Source: ANME-2 cluster archaeon (GTDB lineage: Archaea > Halobacteriota > Methanosarcinia > Methanosarcinales > Methanocomedenaceae). From it: a stretch of 50,896 nt of DNA. The DNA lies in contig JAHYIS010000014.1 of the NCBI GenBank assembly GCA_019429385.1, positions 1 to 50,896 of the forward strand. The letters are read 5' to 3'. Shown here one piece after another: positions 41,224 to 48,681 of this stretch; position 1 is the first letter of the stretch, and each line of letters begins with the position of its first letter. The notes under the pieces were generated by a model. It did no database searches and was not told the origin of the DNA. It was given only the letters and a program-made list of their open reading frames with translations. The position numbers and the translations under genes are program-made.

Positions 41224-42387
41224 TCAATCTCCCTGATAGAGTGGTGACAAAGCACGCAACCGTTCCACAACCTGAGGTAAACTCTCAAGCACATGGTTAA
41301 CCTCTTCCTGGGTGTTCCACTTGTTAAGGGACAGCAACAGCGACCCGTGAGCTTCTTCATGCCTCAGTCCGATGGCAATAAGCACATGGGACGGCTCCAG
41401 GGTCTTGACAGAACAGGCAGAGCCGGTGGATGCCTCCACCCCAAGGTCGCTGAGGCTCATGATAATACTCTCGCCCTCAATGAAACTGAACCGGAACGTG
41501 GCGATATGGGGAAGCCGCTTTGTCCTGTGACCGGTAAGATATGAATACTTTATCTTTCCAAGTATTTCTTCGATCAATTTCTCCCTGAGTGCTTTCATCT
41601 GTCTGGCATCAAGTTCCATTTCCTCTTTTGCCAGTTCGCATGCCTTGCCCATTCCAACAATACCGGAAATATTCTCAGAACCAGAGCGCAATCCGCGTTC
41701 CTGGCCCCCGCCTGTCATGACAGGCCGCAGCGCCACACCCGACCGTATGTACAATGCACCGACACCTTTTGGACCGTACAGGTCATTGGAAGCGAGGGAC
41801 AGCAGGTCAATAGTGTCTTTTTGCACATCAATGGGTATCTTACCGGCAGCTGCCACAGCATCCACATGAAATATAATATTCTTCTCCCTGGCCATAGCAC
41901 CGATTTCCGGTACAGGCTGGATTGTCCCTATCTCACCATTAGCGTACATGCATGATATCAGGATAGTCTGGTCAGTAACCTCCTGTGCAATGCGGGTGGG
42001 GTCAACCACTCCATCTTTATCCACAGGTACCGTGGTCACCTCAAACCCTTCACGCTGCAGGTCTTTACAGGTATTGACCACTGACATGTGCTCGATGGCC
42101 GAGATTATGATATGGTTTCCTTTTTTCTTCAGACGTTGTACAGCGCCCCTTATGGCAATATTGTTCGATTCAGTACCGCCAGACGTGAAGATGATTTCCT
42201 TACTTTGGGCCCCGATAAGAGCGGCTACTGACTCCCTGGCACCTTCTAATGCCTTTCTGGCCTCAGCACCGGATTCATGAAGTGAAGCGGGATTGCCCAC
42301 ACTGTACTCAAAATAGGGAAGCATAGCTTCAACCACGCGTTTGTCCACTGGCGCACCAGAGGCATTATCCATATATACTCTGTCCAA
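41224..42387 (-). CDS. NifS/IscS-family protein lacking the PLP-binding lysine
   Basis: A 387-residue cysteine-desulfurase homologue. It keeps MDNASGAP, FTSGGTESNN, H100 (AIEHMSV), D176 (HVDAV), RSGSEN and the sulfur-accepting C325 (TGSACS). The Schiff-base lysine of the SxHKxYGPKG motif is replaced: SNDLYGPKG puts D202 at that position and N at the histidine. The PLP-contacting Gln in DAVQAA is Ala179. I recall an Archaeoglobus IscS with the same Lys-to-Asp change that lacks PLP. Desulfurase activity is therefore unlikely; it may relay sulfur on C325 to the adjacent NifU domain. TTG 42387 has AAAGGTGG upstream. Confidence 0.87.
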   Translation of the reverse strand: MDRVYMDNASGAPVDKRVVEAMLPYFEYSVGNPASLHESGAEARKALEGARESVAALIGAQSKEIIFTSGGTESNNIAIRGAVQRLKKKGNHIIISAIEHMSVVNTCKDLQREGFEVTTVPVDKDGVVDPTRIAQEVTDQTILISCMYANGEIGTIQPVPEIGAMAREKNIIFHVDAVAAAGKIPIDVQKDTIDLLSLASNDLYGPKGVGALYIRSGVALRPVMTGGGQERGLRSGSENISGIVGMGKACELAKEEMELDARQMKALREKLIEEILGKIKYSYLTGHRTKRLPHIATFRFSFIEGESIIMSLSDLGVEASTGSACSVKTLEPSHVLIAIGLRHEEAHGSLLLSLNKWNTQEEVNHVLESLPQVVERLRALSPLYQGD

Positions 42388-42401
42388 TCCGAGCCACCTT
42401 T

Positions 42402-42767
42402 CTAAAACCACATTGTCCCATCAGCTTCCAATACCAGGTCGTTAAGGGTTGCCGCCCCAACGATTTCAACTTCAGGTATGAACTCGCCTCTATCAAGACC
42501 TATCAACTGGGTGCTGGCTTCGCAGACATATAGCTTAACCCCGGCAGCTGCGGTCTGGTCAAGCACCTGTTTTAGGTCAGGAAAAATCCCGACCTGCACT
42601 TTTTCGGCTTCTCCTTTCTTAACCACGGTGATACCCATACCCAAAAAATACACGGTAGCATCAATACCCATAGCTTTGGCAGTCTGAGCAAGCACTAGAG
42701 GGGAATACAATCTTTCTGGTGTGTTCACTCCGCTGGTCTGGACATATAATAATTTTTCGTCAGCCAT
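42402..42767 (-). CDS. DsrE-family sulfur-transfer protein
   Basis: A protein of about 121 residues with the DsrE/DsrF fold: EKLLYVQTSGVNTPERLYSPL, ATVYFLGMGITVVKKG and a conserved cysteine in VKLYVCEAS. DsrE-like proteins bind persulfide sulfur and hand it on, often from TusA. ATG 42767 has GGAGATAGGAAAG upstream; ATG 42788 overlaps the tusA stop and is an alternative that would add seven residues. It lies between tusA and nifS with minimal spacing. Confidence 0.85.
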   Translation of the reverse strand: MADEKLLYVQTSGVNTPERLYSPLVLAQTAKAMGIDATVYFLGMGITVVKKGEAEKVQVGIFPDLKQVLDQTAAAGVKLYVCEASTQLIGLDRGEFIPEVEIVGAATLNDLVLEADGTMWF

Positions 42768-42784
42768 CTTTCCTATCTCCTTGT

Positions 42785-43033
42785 TCATTTAGTTCTCTCG
42801 ATAAGGAACCGGAAATTGTCTCCCTGGTCCTCGAATTTCAGCAATTTATGTCCGGTCCGTTTAGCCCATCTGGGAATATCCTGGGTCGAGGCCGGGTCGT
42901 CGGTAAGCACTTCCAGTACCTCGCCAACCTCAATAGTATTAATGGCCTCTGTAGTGTTGAACACAGGAATAGGACAGAACAGACCTATGCAGTCCAGTGT
43001 CTTATATGGATGTGTTTCTGGTGTGTGGTTCAC
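42785..43033 (-). CDS. tusA: TusA/SirA-family sulfur carrier
   Basis: An 82-residue TusA-like protein with the defining CPxP motif (LDCIGLFCPIPVF) and the EVLEVLTDDPAS strand. The active cysteine carries persulfide sulfur. An extra cysteine precedes it (DCIG). The start is GTG 43033, overlapping the stop of the cytochrome gene in AAGTGA, with AAGGGA upstream. With dsrE it forms a sulfur-relay pair directly upstream of the NifS-like and NifU-like genes. Confidence 0.88.
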   Translation of the reverse strand: MNHTPETHPYKTLDCIGLFCPIPVFNTTEAINTIEVGEVLEVLTDDPASTQDIPRWAKRTGHKLLKFEDQGDNFRFLIERTK

Positions 43034-44406
43034 TTTTTATTCCCTTTCATTATGTATACTAATAGCATGAACCCCAATGTCATCGGAATTGTTATCTGGA
43101 ACCCGGGCATGCTTGTATCGTTATCCCCAAGTGTTTCCGAATCCTGTGTCATATCGACTACAGGCACCACGAACTCTTCTCCCAATAAATCATTGATGAA
43201 TTCCTGGGGAGCAGAGCGATATTTTAGTACTGCAGTGATAGAAACGGGTAAGGTCACATCCTCAGGCATTGTAAATCCATGGGTTTCGGTATCTTCACCT
43301 TTTGGTGGTATCCTGTGGTCTGACAGGATGCTCTCGGCTTCCCATATCTTATGAGTAGGATTGCCATTTGCATCGCCTACTATAGTATGGTACACAATTG
43401 CCTCAGGGTCAATATTGCCATGGTCGTCCAGGGCACCCGAGCGATAAATTTCATTCCCTTGCCCATCGATCATAGTTATATCCAGCCACATTTCCCTTGA
43501 TTCGGTCAGGCCGGTTGGCAGATAATGCCCGGCTCCGATATTCTTTATGGTAACCTCGAACTCATAAGACTCACCCGGCACCACTGAGCCACCAGGTATC
43601 ACTTTTACCTGTGCCGCTCTTTGCAATCTTTCCACTGACATGTCTGCATGGGTCTTGGAACCCAGGAATTCGGTCATGAATACATTCCCACCTACACCGA
43701 AATGGGTCCATATATGTTCCCGACTCGCACTTAATCCGGATGCTGGACCGGGATTAGCCTGGTATTTTGTAATACCCGGAGTCATGTGACAATCCTGGCA
43801 CTGGATACCTTCGGTTGCATAGGGGCCGTTCTTCCATTCTGTATAAGTGGCTTCAAGAGGGAGCCCGTTTATAGGATGGTTAACATCATGACACATACCG
43901 CAGAATTCGGCCTTTGTATGGAGTTCGGAGTATTCCGTTTCGTGGGCTGGCGACCTTGAGTCAGCGAAAGGACCCCGCTTTATACCATCTGGTGATACGG
44001 TAAATTTCGCGTTTGCTGTGCCGTCGCTCTCAGATACCGTGTGACAGAAATCGCACTGTACACCCTTTTTGGCTATTTCACTCAGGTTGGAGCCGTCCGC
44101 TGGCGGCACTTCCCCTGAGACGACCCCGATAGGTGTGTGACATCTTGCACAGTATGTATCGGTAAGCCCGTCGGTTTCTTTACTTGCCATTTTTGACAGT
44201 GCCAGGTAGTATGGGTCTATAACGGCCTTTGAATGCATGGAACCATCCCACTGTTTGTATATTTCAGCATGGCATGACTGGCACTTTTTCAAAGGGTCCG
44301 CAAACTGGTCTGAACTGAATTCTCCTGGTGCAGTTTCGGCCAAACCCTGGATTTGGATTGCTAATATCAAAGATAAAACTAGTATCACCATTCTTCTTAA
44401 CTTCAT
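43030..44406 (-). CDS. Five-heme cytochrome c with signal peptide and C-terminal anchor
   Basis: A 458-residue exported protein. A signal peptide (about residues 1-24) precedes five CxxCH heme sites: CQSCH (42-46), CARCH (86-90), CDFCH (118-122), CGMCH (169-173) and CQDCH (203-207). The arrangement resembles cytochrome c554-type domains. A beta-rich region follows (about 255-420), and a single hydrophobic helix with a KGNKK tail ends the protein, so it is membrane-anchored facing outward. It may be an electron outlet for detoxification or respiration. ATG 44406 has AGGAGAG seven bases upstream. Its stop overlaps the tusA start. Confidence 0.88.
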   Translation of the reverse strand: MKLRRMVILVLSLILAIQIQGLAETAPGEFSSDQFADPLKKCQSCHAEIYKQWDGSMHSKAVIDPYYLALSKMASKETDGLTDTYCARCHTPIGVVSGEVPPADGSNLSEIAKKGVQCDFCHTVSESDGTANAKFTVSPDGIKRGPFADSRSPAHETEYSELHTKAEFCGMCHDVNHPINGLPLEATYTEWKNGPYATEGIQCQDCHMTPGITKYQANPGPASGLSASREHIWTHFGVGGNVFMTEFLGSKTHADMSVERLQRAAQVKVIPGGSVVPGESYEFEVTIKNIGAGHYLPTGLTESREMWLDITMIDGQGNEIYRSGALDDHGNIDPEAIVYHTIVGDANGNPTHKIWEAESILSDHRIPPKGEDTETHGFTMPEDVTLPVSITAVLKYRSAPQEFINDLLGEEFVVPVVDMTQDSETLGDNDTSMPGFQITIPMTLGFMLLVYIMKGNKK

Positions 44407-44481
44407 TGAACAACTCTCCTTTTCCGAATTATTGCCTCTAGAGGGTTTGATCCTTAATACACTCAAATCAATTCAAATGTA

Positions 44482-44850
44482 TTAACCTACAGTAATATCT
44501 CTGGTACTCTCCCACAATCCGTGAATATTACATCGCTCTATAACTCTCAATGTTGCCCTTCCTGCCGCTTCCAACACAACAGTCAAAGTAATACTGGCTT
44601 TCGTAAAACCAGGGGTAAACGCAATCCTGGCCAGGAAATCCTCTCCTGCATAAAGTTCCACCCACTGGATGTGATGTGCCGGTTCCATTACATGAGGTAT
44701 GCTCCCCACGGTAACACTCACTTCAAATGGTTCGCCTGGCTTTACACTGCCGGGAGATACGATCACAGGGACATGTTTCTTTTCCGCTTCGGTCAGATCT
44801 GCCGCATCAACTGGTCGGTTCATTCCATTAAAAAAATTCTTTTCTGTCAT
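44482..44850 (-). CDS. Superoxide reductase, neelaredoxin type
   Basis: A 122-residue one-iron superoxide reductase. The iron ligands appear as KHVPVI (with E23-K-K-H), HHIQWVELY (His pair) and CNIHGLWE (Cys and His). It lacks the N-terminal desulforedoxin domain of 2Fe-SOR. It reduces superoxide to hydrogen peroxide, which rubrerythrin could then remove. AGGTGA lies upstream of ATG 44850. A separate desulforedoxin-like ORF two genes upstream could be its electron donor. The 75-nt gap to the cytochrome gene contains the palindrome CCTCTAGAGG. Confidence 0.9.
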   Translation of the reverse strand: MTEKNFFNGMNRPVDAADLTEAEKKHVPVIVSPGSVKPGEPFEVSVTVGSIPHVMEPAHHIQWVELYAGEDFLARIAFTPGFTKASITLTVVLEAAGRATLRVIERCNIHGLWESTRDITVG

Positions 44851-44871
44851 AATTTCACCTACTTTATTCAG

Positions 44872-45219
44872 TTATTTCACCAATTTCAGCGCTTCTCTAC
44901 ATGAAGCCACGCCTGGAGCGCCTGATGTGAGGAAGACCACTTCCATAGTTTCCATGATCTCTTCTTTTGTTGCACCCTGTTTCAGGGCACTTCTCATCTG
45001 TGCGACGGTACAGGATTCACAACGCTGGGACGCTACTACCGCCAGTGCCATCAACACTTTTGCCTTTGCTGTAAGGGCACCGTCTGAGAGAAGTTTCTTA
45101 TCACATTTATGGTATGCTTGAAGGAAATCCGGGTCAAGATCACCGATAGTGTGCAATACTTGAGGTTCAAAACCCAATTTATTTTCGATATCCTTGATAA
45201 TCTTCTTTTGTTCGGTCAT
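44872..45219 (-). CDS. Carboxymuconolactone decarboxylase / AhpD-like protein
   Basis: A 115-residue all-helical AhpD-like protein. The redox motif is CESC in SQRCESCTVAQM followed by the family ALKQGATKEEIMETM helix. The CxxC with the neighbouring acidic and histidine-type network is used for alkylhydroperoxidase or disulfide reductase activity. It lies 31 nt after the desulforedoxin gene and 21 nt before superoxide reductase in the same direction. A peroxide or disulfide stress role fits its operon. Confidence 0.87.
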   Translation of the reverse strand: MTEQKKIIKDIENKLGFEPQVLHTIGDLDPDFLQAYHKCDKKLLSDGALTAKAKVLMALAVVASQRCESCTVAQMRSALKQGATKEEIMETMEVVFLTSGAPGVASCREALKLVK

Positions 45220-45250
45220 TCTGGCAATTCTCCAATCAGGTTGATATAGT

Positions 45251-45373
45251 TCATTTCAGGAGTTCCATATCCTCGCCACAGCAGACCAGGGTCCCGCCAC
45301 CGACTTTAGTCACCGTCACTTCATTACCACAGATATTGCATCGATACTTTTCGCCTTTCTCCATTACTGCCAT
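45251..45373 (-). CDS. Desulforedoxin-like small iron protein
   Basis: A 40-residue protein, complete from ATG 45373 (GGAGGT eight bases upstream) to TGA at 45251-45253. It contains [13 protein letters not shown], then LVCCGEDM: the CxxC...CC iron site of desulforedoxin and of the N-terminal domain of desulfoferrodoxin. It would hold one Fe(S-Cys)4. It is the first gene of the large leftward oxygen-defence and sulfur operon, and a plausible electron carrier for the superoxide reductase. Confidence 0.85.
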   Translation of the reverse strand: MAVMEKGEKYRCNICGNEVTVTKVGGGTLVCCGEDMELLK

Positions 45374-45491
45374 TTTCAATAACCTCCACTACTTGTTAAC
45401 AGGGATTTTGTCAATCAGATTATATAATCGTGTTGGTATCCAATTTGACTACTTCCCTGGTATTGTACATGAACAAAAAAGGATATATACT

Positions 45492-45525
45492 TAACTATTA
45501 ATTATATACGTAACCATTAATTATC
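45492..45525. promoter_or_regulatory. Direct-repeat operator-like sites between the redox operon and its regulator
   Basis: TAACTATTAATTAT at 45492-45505 and TAACCATTAATTAT at 45511-45524 differ at one base and are 19 nt apart centre to centre. They lie immediately upstream of the TrmB-family gene, whose ATG at 45535 has no ribosome binding site. ATTATATA overlaps the first copy and may be its TATA element. Binding by the regulator would give autoregulation, and perhaps control of the divergent operon. Confidence 0.5.
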
Positions 45526-45534
45526 AACATAATA

Positions 45535-46368
45535 ATGATAAAAAATTCACGCCACCAGGTGGACAAGCAATTATTGAGTGCATTCCTTGTTCTTGCCCTG
45601 ACCCATAAGGAAGCCCAGGCCTATTATGCACTGGTGATCAGGGGAGTAATGACTGCTGAAGATATCAGTAAAGTCATACAGGTGCAGCACGCTATAGTGT
45701 ACAGGACATTAGAGAGTTTGAGAAATAAGGGATGGATAGATTCCACTACTGACCGTCCTAAGAAGTACCGGGCAAAACAGCCGAAAACTGCGGCCGAGTC
45801 TGCAGGAAATGCGCTTATCTCAAAGGTAAATGAATCGGTGGGGCTGGTCAGCGAATTGCTGGAACCGGTGTATGATGATAACCAGGAAATGTTGCGCCAG
45901 GAGTTGTGGACCGTACGCGGGCTGGACAATGTTATCCGCAAGCTGCAGGAGATGGGTGAGAGAACGAAACAGGGGATATTCGGGAAGATAACCGGTCCTA
46001 TCGATGATACTACCTTCAACCGTTTGTTCAAATGTACACCTTTAAATGTTCCGGTGAGTGTACAGATAATGGGGCCGCCTATTGTGGATATGGATCCTGG
46101 TCTTAAAAAGCGCATACTGGTAAAACGTCCGAATTTTGAAGCCCGGTGCAAGAACTTCCCTATGACCACACCCACTGCCAAGTCAAAGGAAGATTTCCTA
46201 AAAGATGTTCACGGTAACAGGTTCATAGCTATTCACCTGTTATTTGACGAGAGGGAGGCTATGTGGATAAATATACCTTACCGGGACAACGTGGTCATTG
46301 AAGAAAAGGTGTGGGCTAACTGGATAATCGACCCTGAATATATCGCAATCATCAAAGCTGAGGTATGA
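45535..46368 (+). CDS. TrmB-family transcriptional regulator
   Basis: A 277-residue regulator. Residues 10-85 form the TrmB winged helix (LALTHKEAQAYYALVIRGVMTAEDISKVIQVQHAIVYRTLESLRNKGWI). The C-terminal part (about 110-277) is a phospholipase-D-like/TrmB sensor fold with a well-conserved LRQELWTVRGLDNVIRKL region and two cysteines (FKCTP, EARCKNFP) that might sense redox state; that last point is inference. It is divergent from the oxygen-defence operon and its promoter carries near-identical repeats. The stop is one base before the DUF166 start. Confidence 0.85.
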   Translation: MIKNSRHQVDKQLLSAFLVLALTHKEAQAYYALVIRGVMTAEDISKVIQVQHAIVYRTLESLRNKGWIDSTTDRPKKYRAKQPKTAAESAGNALISKVNESVGLVSELLEPVYDDNQEMLRQELWTVRGLDNVIRKLQEMGERTKQGIFGKITGPIDDTTFNRLFKCTPLNVPVSVQIMGPPIVDMDPGLKKRILVKRPNFEARCKNFPMTTPTAKSKEDFLKDVHGNRFIAIHLLFDEREAMWINIPYRDNVVIEEKVWANWIIDPEYIAIIKAEV

Positions 46369-46369
46369 G

Positions 46370-47113
46370 ATGCGGATTTGCATCCTGTATACGGGTGAGT
46401 TCGGAGCTAAAGTGGTGGGTAACCTGGTGAATCCGGGCAGTTTTTGCACATCCTGTGGTGACCTGTGTGATAAGTGCAGGGGTGGCAGGTTGTCTTTCGG
46501 GGATATGGTGTATGAGATACATGAACTGCCTGCCGGATTGCCTGAATTTATCGAAGATGCGGGTGAGTTCCTTCCAGAGATGGGTGCGTGTGACCTGATA
46601 TTGGCCATGGGAATTCACCCTGACCTGCTGGCGGCCCTGCCTGTGGTGGTGAATTCCACGGGAGCGAAAGCAGTGATAGTGCCGGTGGAAGAGCCGGGAT
46701 GGGCACCGCTGGGATTGCAGAAGCAACTGCGTGGAAAGCTGGAATCTATGGGTGTGGAATGCGAATTTCCCAAGCCGTTCTGTGCCCTTACGAAGACTGG
46801 CAAGCCTGTTATTGATGAGTTTGTGGAAATGGGATTCGGCAGGCCTGAACTGGAAATATGTCTCGGCGACGATGGGCAGACCTTTACGCATGTACGGGTG
46901 TTGCGGGATGCCCCCTGTGGTTGCACATGGTATGTTGCAAAGAAGTTGAAGTGGTCTGATGTTGCAGGTTATAAGGAGACGGTGTCAGAGGCTCACCATG
47001 CTTACCCGTGCACGGGAAGTATGGAGCGGGACACTGAGCTTGGGGATACTATTCTGCATGAGGCGGGGTATATTATCAGGGATGCTGTGGAGCGGGGGAT
47101 GGAAGCCGACTGA
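46370..47113 (+). CDS. DUF166 family protein
   Basis: A 247-residue archaeal DUF166 protein (annotated in databases as thymidylate synthase-like without experimental support that I know of). It carries an N-terminal cysteine cluster CTSCGDLCDKC suited to a metal or Fe-S site, the LAMGIHPDLLAALP core, and APCGCTWYVAKKL near the C-terminus, with further paired cysteines. It starts one base after the TrmB stop, so the two are co-transcribed and functionally linked in this genome. The reaction is unknown. Confidence 0.85.
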   Translation: MRICILYTGEFGAKVVGNLVNPGSFCTSCGDLCDKCRGGRLSFGDMVYEIHELPAGLPEFIEDAGEFLPEMGACDLILAMGIHPDLLAALPVVVNSTGAKAVIVPVEEPGWAPLGLQKQLRGKLESMGVECEFPKPFCALTKTGKPVIDEFVEMGFGRPELEICLGDDGQTFTHVRVLRDAPCGCTWYVAKKLKWSDVAGYKETVSEAHHAYPCTGSMERDTELGDTILHEAGYIIRDAVERGMEAD

Positions 47114-47208
47114 AAAATAATCTCTGTCAAGTATTATTTCTCTTACAAAAAACACTCAAATCCAAAATTACTAAATACCCTGTAACACATATCATACAAT
47201 GGTGACAT

Positions 47209-47445
47209 ATGAACATAACCATCCGTAACATTGACACCCAGCTATACCGTGAAATAAAAGCCGAAGCCACTCGTGAAGGCATCAACATAGGCACAGCCAT
47301 AAACAGCGCAATCAGGTTGTGGTTGAACCGCAAACGTGCACAGGTAAGACCAGGGCGTTCTTTCCTTGAACTTGAGTCAATGGATTTCGGACCCGGGACC
47401 GAGAATCTCAGTGAAGAGCACGATAAGTATCTGTATGGTGAATAA
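47209..47445 (+). CDS. vapB: VapB-type antitoxin
   Basis: A 78-residue protein with a ribbon-helix-helix N-terminus (MNITIRNIDTQLYREIKAEATREGINIGTAIN) that binds DNA, and an acidic/aromatic tail for toxin capture. It is immediately followed by a PIN toxin start, with only the stop between them. No strong ribosome binding site is seen, and a GGTGACAT stretch precedes ATG 47209. This is the second toxin-antitoxin pair of the window and is unrelated in antitoxin type to the one at 29123. Confidence 0.83.
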   Translation: MNITIRNIDTQLYREIKAEATREGINIGTAINSAIRLWLNRKRAQVRPGRSFLELESMDFGPGTENLSEEHDKYLYGE

Positions 47446-47847
47446 ATGGCAGTCCTGCTCGACACCAGTTACTTTGTAGCATATATCAACAGCCGCGACA
47501 GGAACCACCAGCGTTCAAGGGAACTATCACCTGACATTTTCGCGGGTAAATACGGCCCGACAGTGGTTACCGACCATATTTTCGATGAGACCATAACCAC
47601 CTGCATGCACCGGGTCAATAATACACCTGAGATTGAAAGATTAGGTGACTACATACTGGATTCTGAAATTGAATTATTCCAGGTAAATGATGCACTTTTC
47701 AGGGAAACATGGGACCTGTTCAAGAAGTACCATTACAGTTTTACTGACTGCACTTCGGCAGTCTTTTCTAAAAAAAATGGGATTCAATACATTGTTACAT
47801 TTGACCATCATTTTGATACATTTAAGTGGTTGAATAGAATATGTTGA
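47446..47847 (+). CDS. vapC: VapC-type PIN-domain toxin
   Basis: A 133-residue PIN nuclease with the acidic residues in VLLDTSYFVAY (D6), HIFDETITT, FTDCTSAV and TFDHHFD. It begins directly after the VapB stop and would be neutralised by VapB. The RNA target is unknown. It ends 29 nt before the PAC2 gene and may share its transcript. Confidence 0.87.
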   Translation: MAVLLDTSYFVAYINSRDRNHQRSRELSPDIFAGKYGPTVVTDHIFDETITTCMHRVNNTPEIERLGDYILDSEIELFQVNDALFRETWDLFKKYHYSFTDCTSAVFSKKNGIQYIVTFDHHFDTFKWLNRIC

Positions 47848-47876
47848 TAACAATACATAAAAAAAAGGTGAAATAA

Positions 47877-48590
47877 ATGGAAATAACTATGCATAAGTAC
47901 AAGGACATGGACCTGAAAGGTGCGACGCTCATCAATGGTTTCCCTTCCAGCAGTTTGATGAACTCTATCGTAGCCAGTTACCTGGTAAATGCTATGGACC
48001 TGGACCAGATATGTGGTCTTGATGCTGATGAGTTCCCGCCGATTGCTATGATATATGATTCAAAACCCAAATTCCCTGCCCGGATATATGCTAATGAGGA
48101 GGCAAAACTGGTTGTATTCCTTTCAGAGTTCACACCACTTCCTGAGATGGCCAGGGATATTGCCAGGTTTATGTTGTCTTTTGCCGAGGATAAGGGGTGC
48201 AGCCGGATACTATCTCCTGAGACCCAGATAATTGAGAATGACGGATTCAAACTTCTTGGTGTAGGGAGTACCGATGCTTCCCGGAAAGAGTTGGCAGATA
48301 TGAAAATGGATCAACTGGTGCATAGTATGATCGCAGGTATCTCGGGTGTTTTGCTTAATGAAGGAAGGCTACGCAACTTAAATGTGATAGTACCCGTTGC
48401 ACAGCGGGGACCTGATACTTCAGATGCCAGGACTGCTGCAAGGGTAGTTGAAATAATTGATAAGATGATACCTACCATCAAGATAGACCTCAAGCCATTG
48501 TATCAGGAAGCTGAAGGTGTGGAAAAATACCTGAAAAGCCTCAGGGAGCAGGCTGCTAAACCCGCAGACCATTACGATATGTACAGTTAA
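47877..48590 (+). CDS. PAC2-family proteasome assembly chaperone homologue
   Basis: A 237-residue PAC2 protein with LKGATLINGFPSSSLMNSIVASYLV at the start, the LVVFLSEFTP strand and LNEGRLRNLNVIVPVA. The C-terminal helix ends in a tail DHYDMYS. Archaeal PAC2 proteins (PbaA/PbaB) act as proteasome-linked chaperones; many lack a proved role. AAAGGTGAA five bases before ATG 47877 gives a clear start. Confidence 0.87.
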   Translation: MEITMHKYKDMDLKGATLINGFPSSSLMNSIVASYLVNAMDLDQICGLDADEFPPIAMIYDSKPKFPARIYANEEAKLVVFLSEFTPLPEMARDIARFMLSFAEDKGCSRILSPETQIIENDGFKLLGVGSTDASRKELADMKMDQLVHSMIAGISGVLLNEGRLRNLNVIVPVAQRGPDTSDARTAARVVEIIDKMIPTIKIDLKPLYQEAEGVEKYLKSLREQAAKPADHYDMYS

Positions 48591-48681
48591 CGGGTGCACA
48601 TCCGGTGCATTCAAATCATAAGAATAGACAACATGTTTTTACGTTTCCAAGATAAAATAACTTTAGTCCAGGTGCAGGAAA

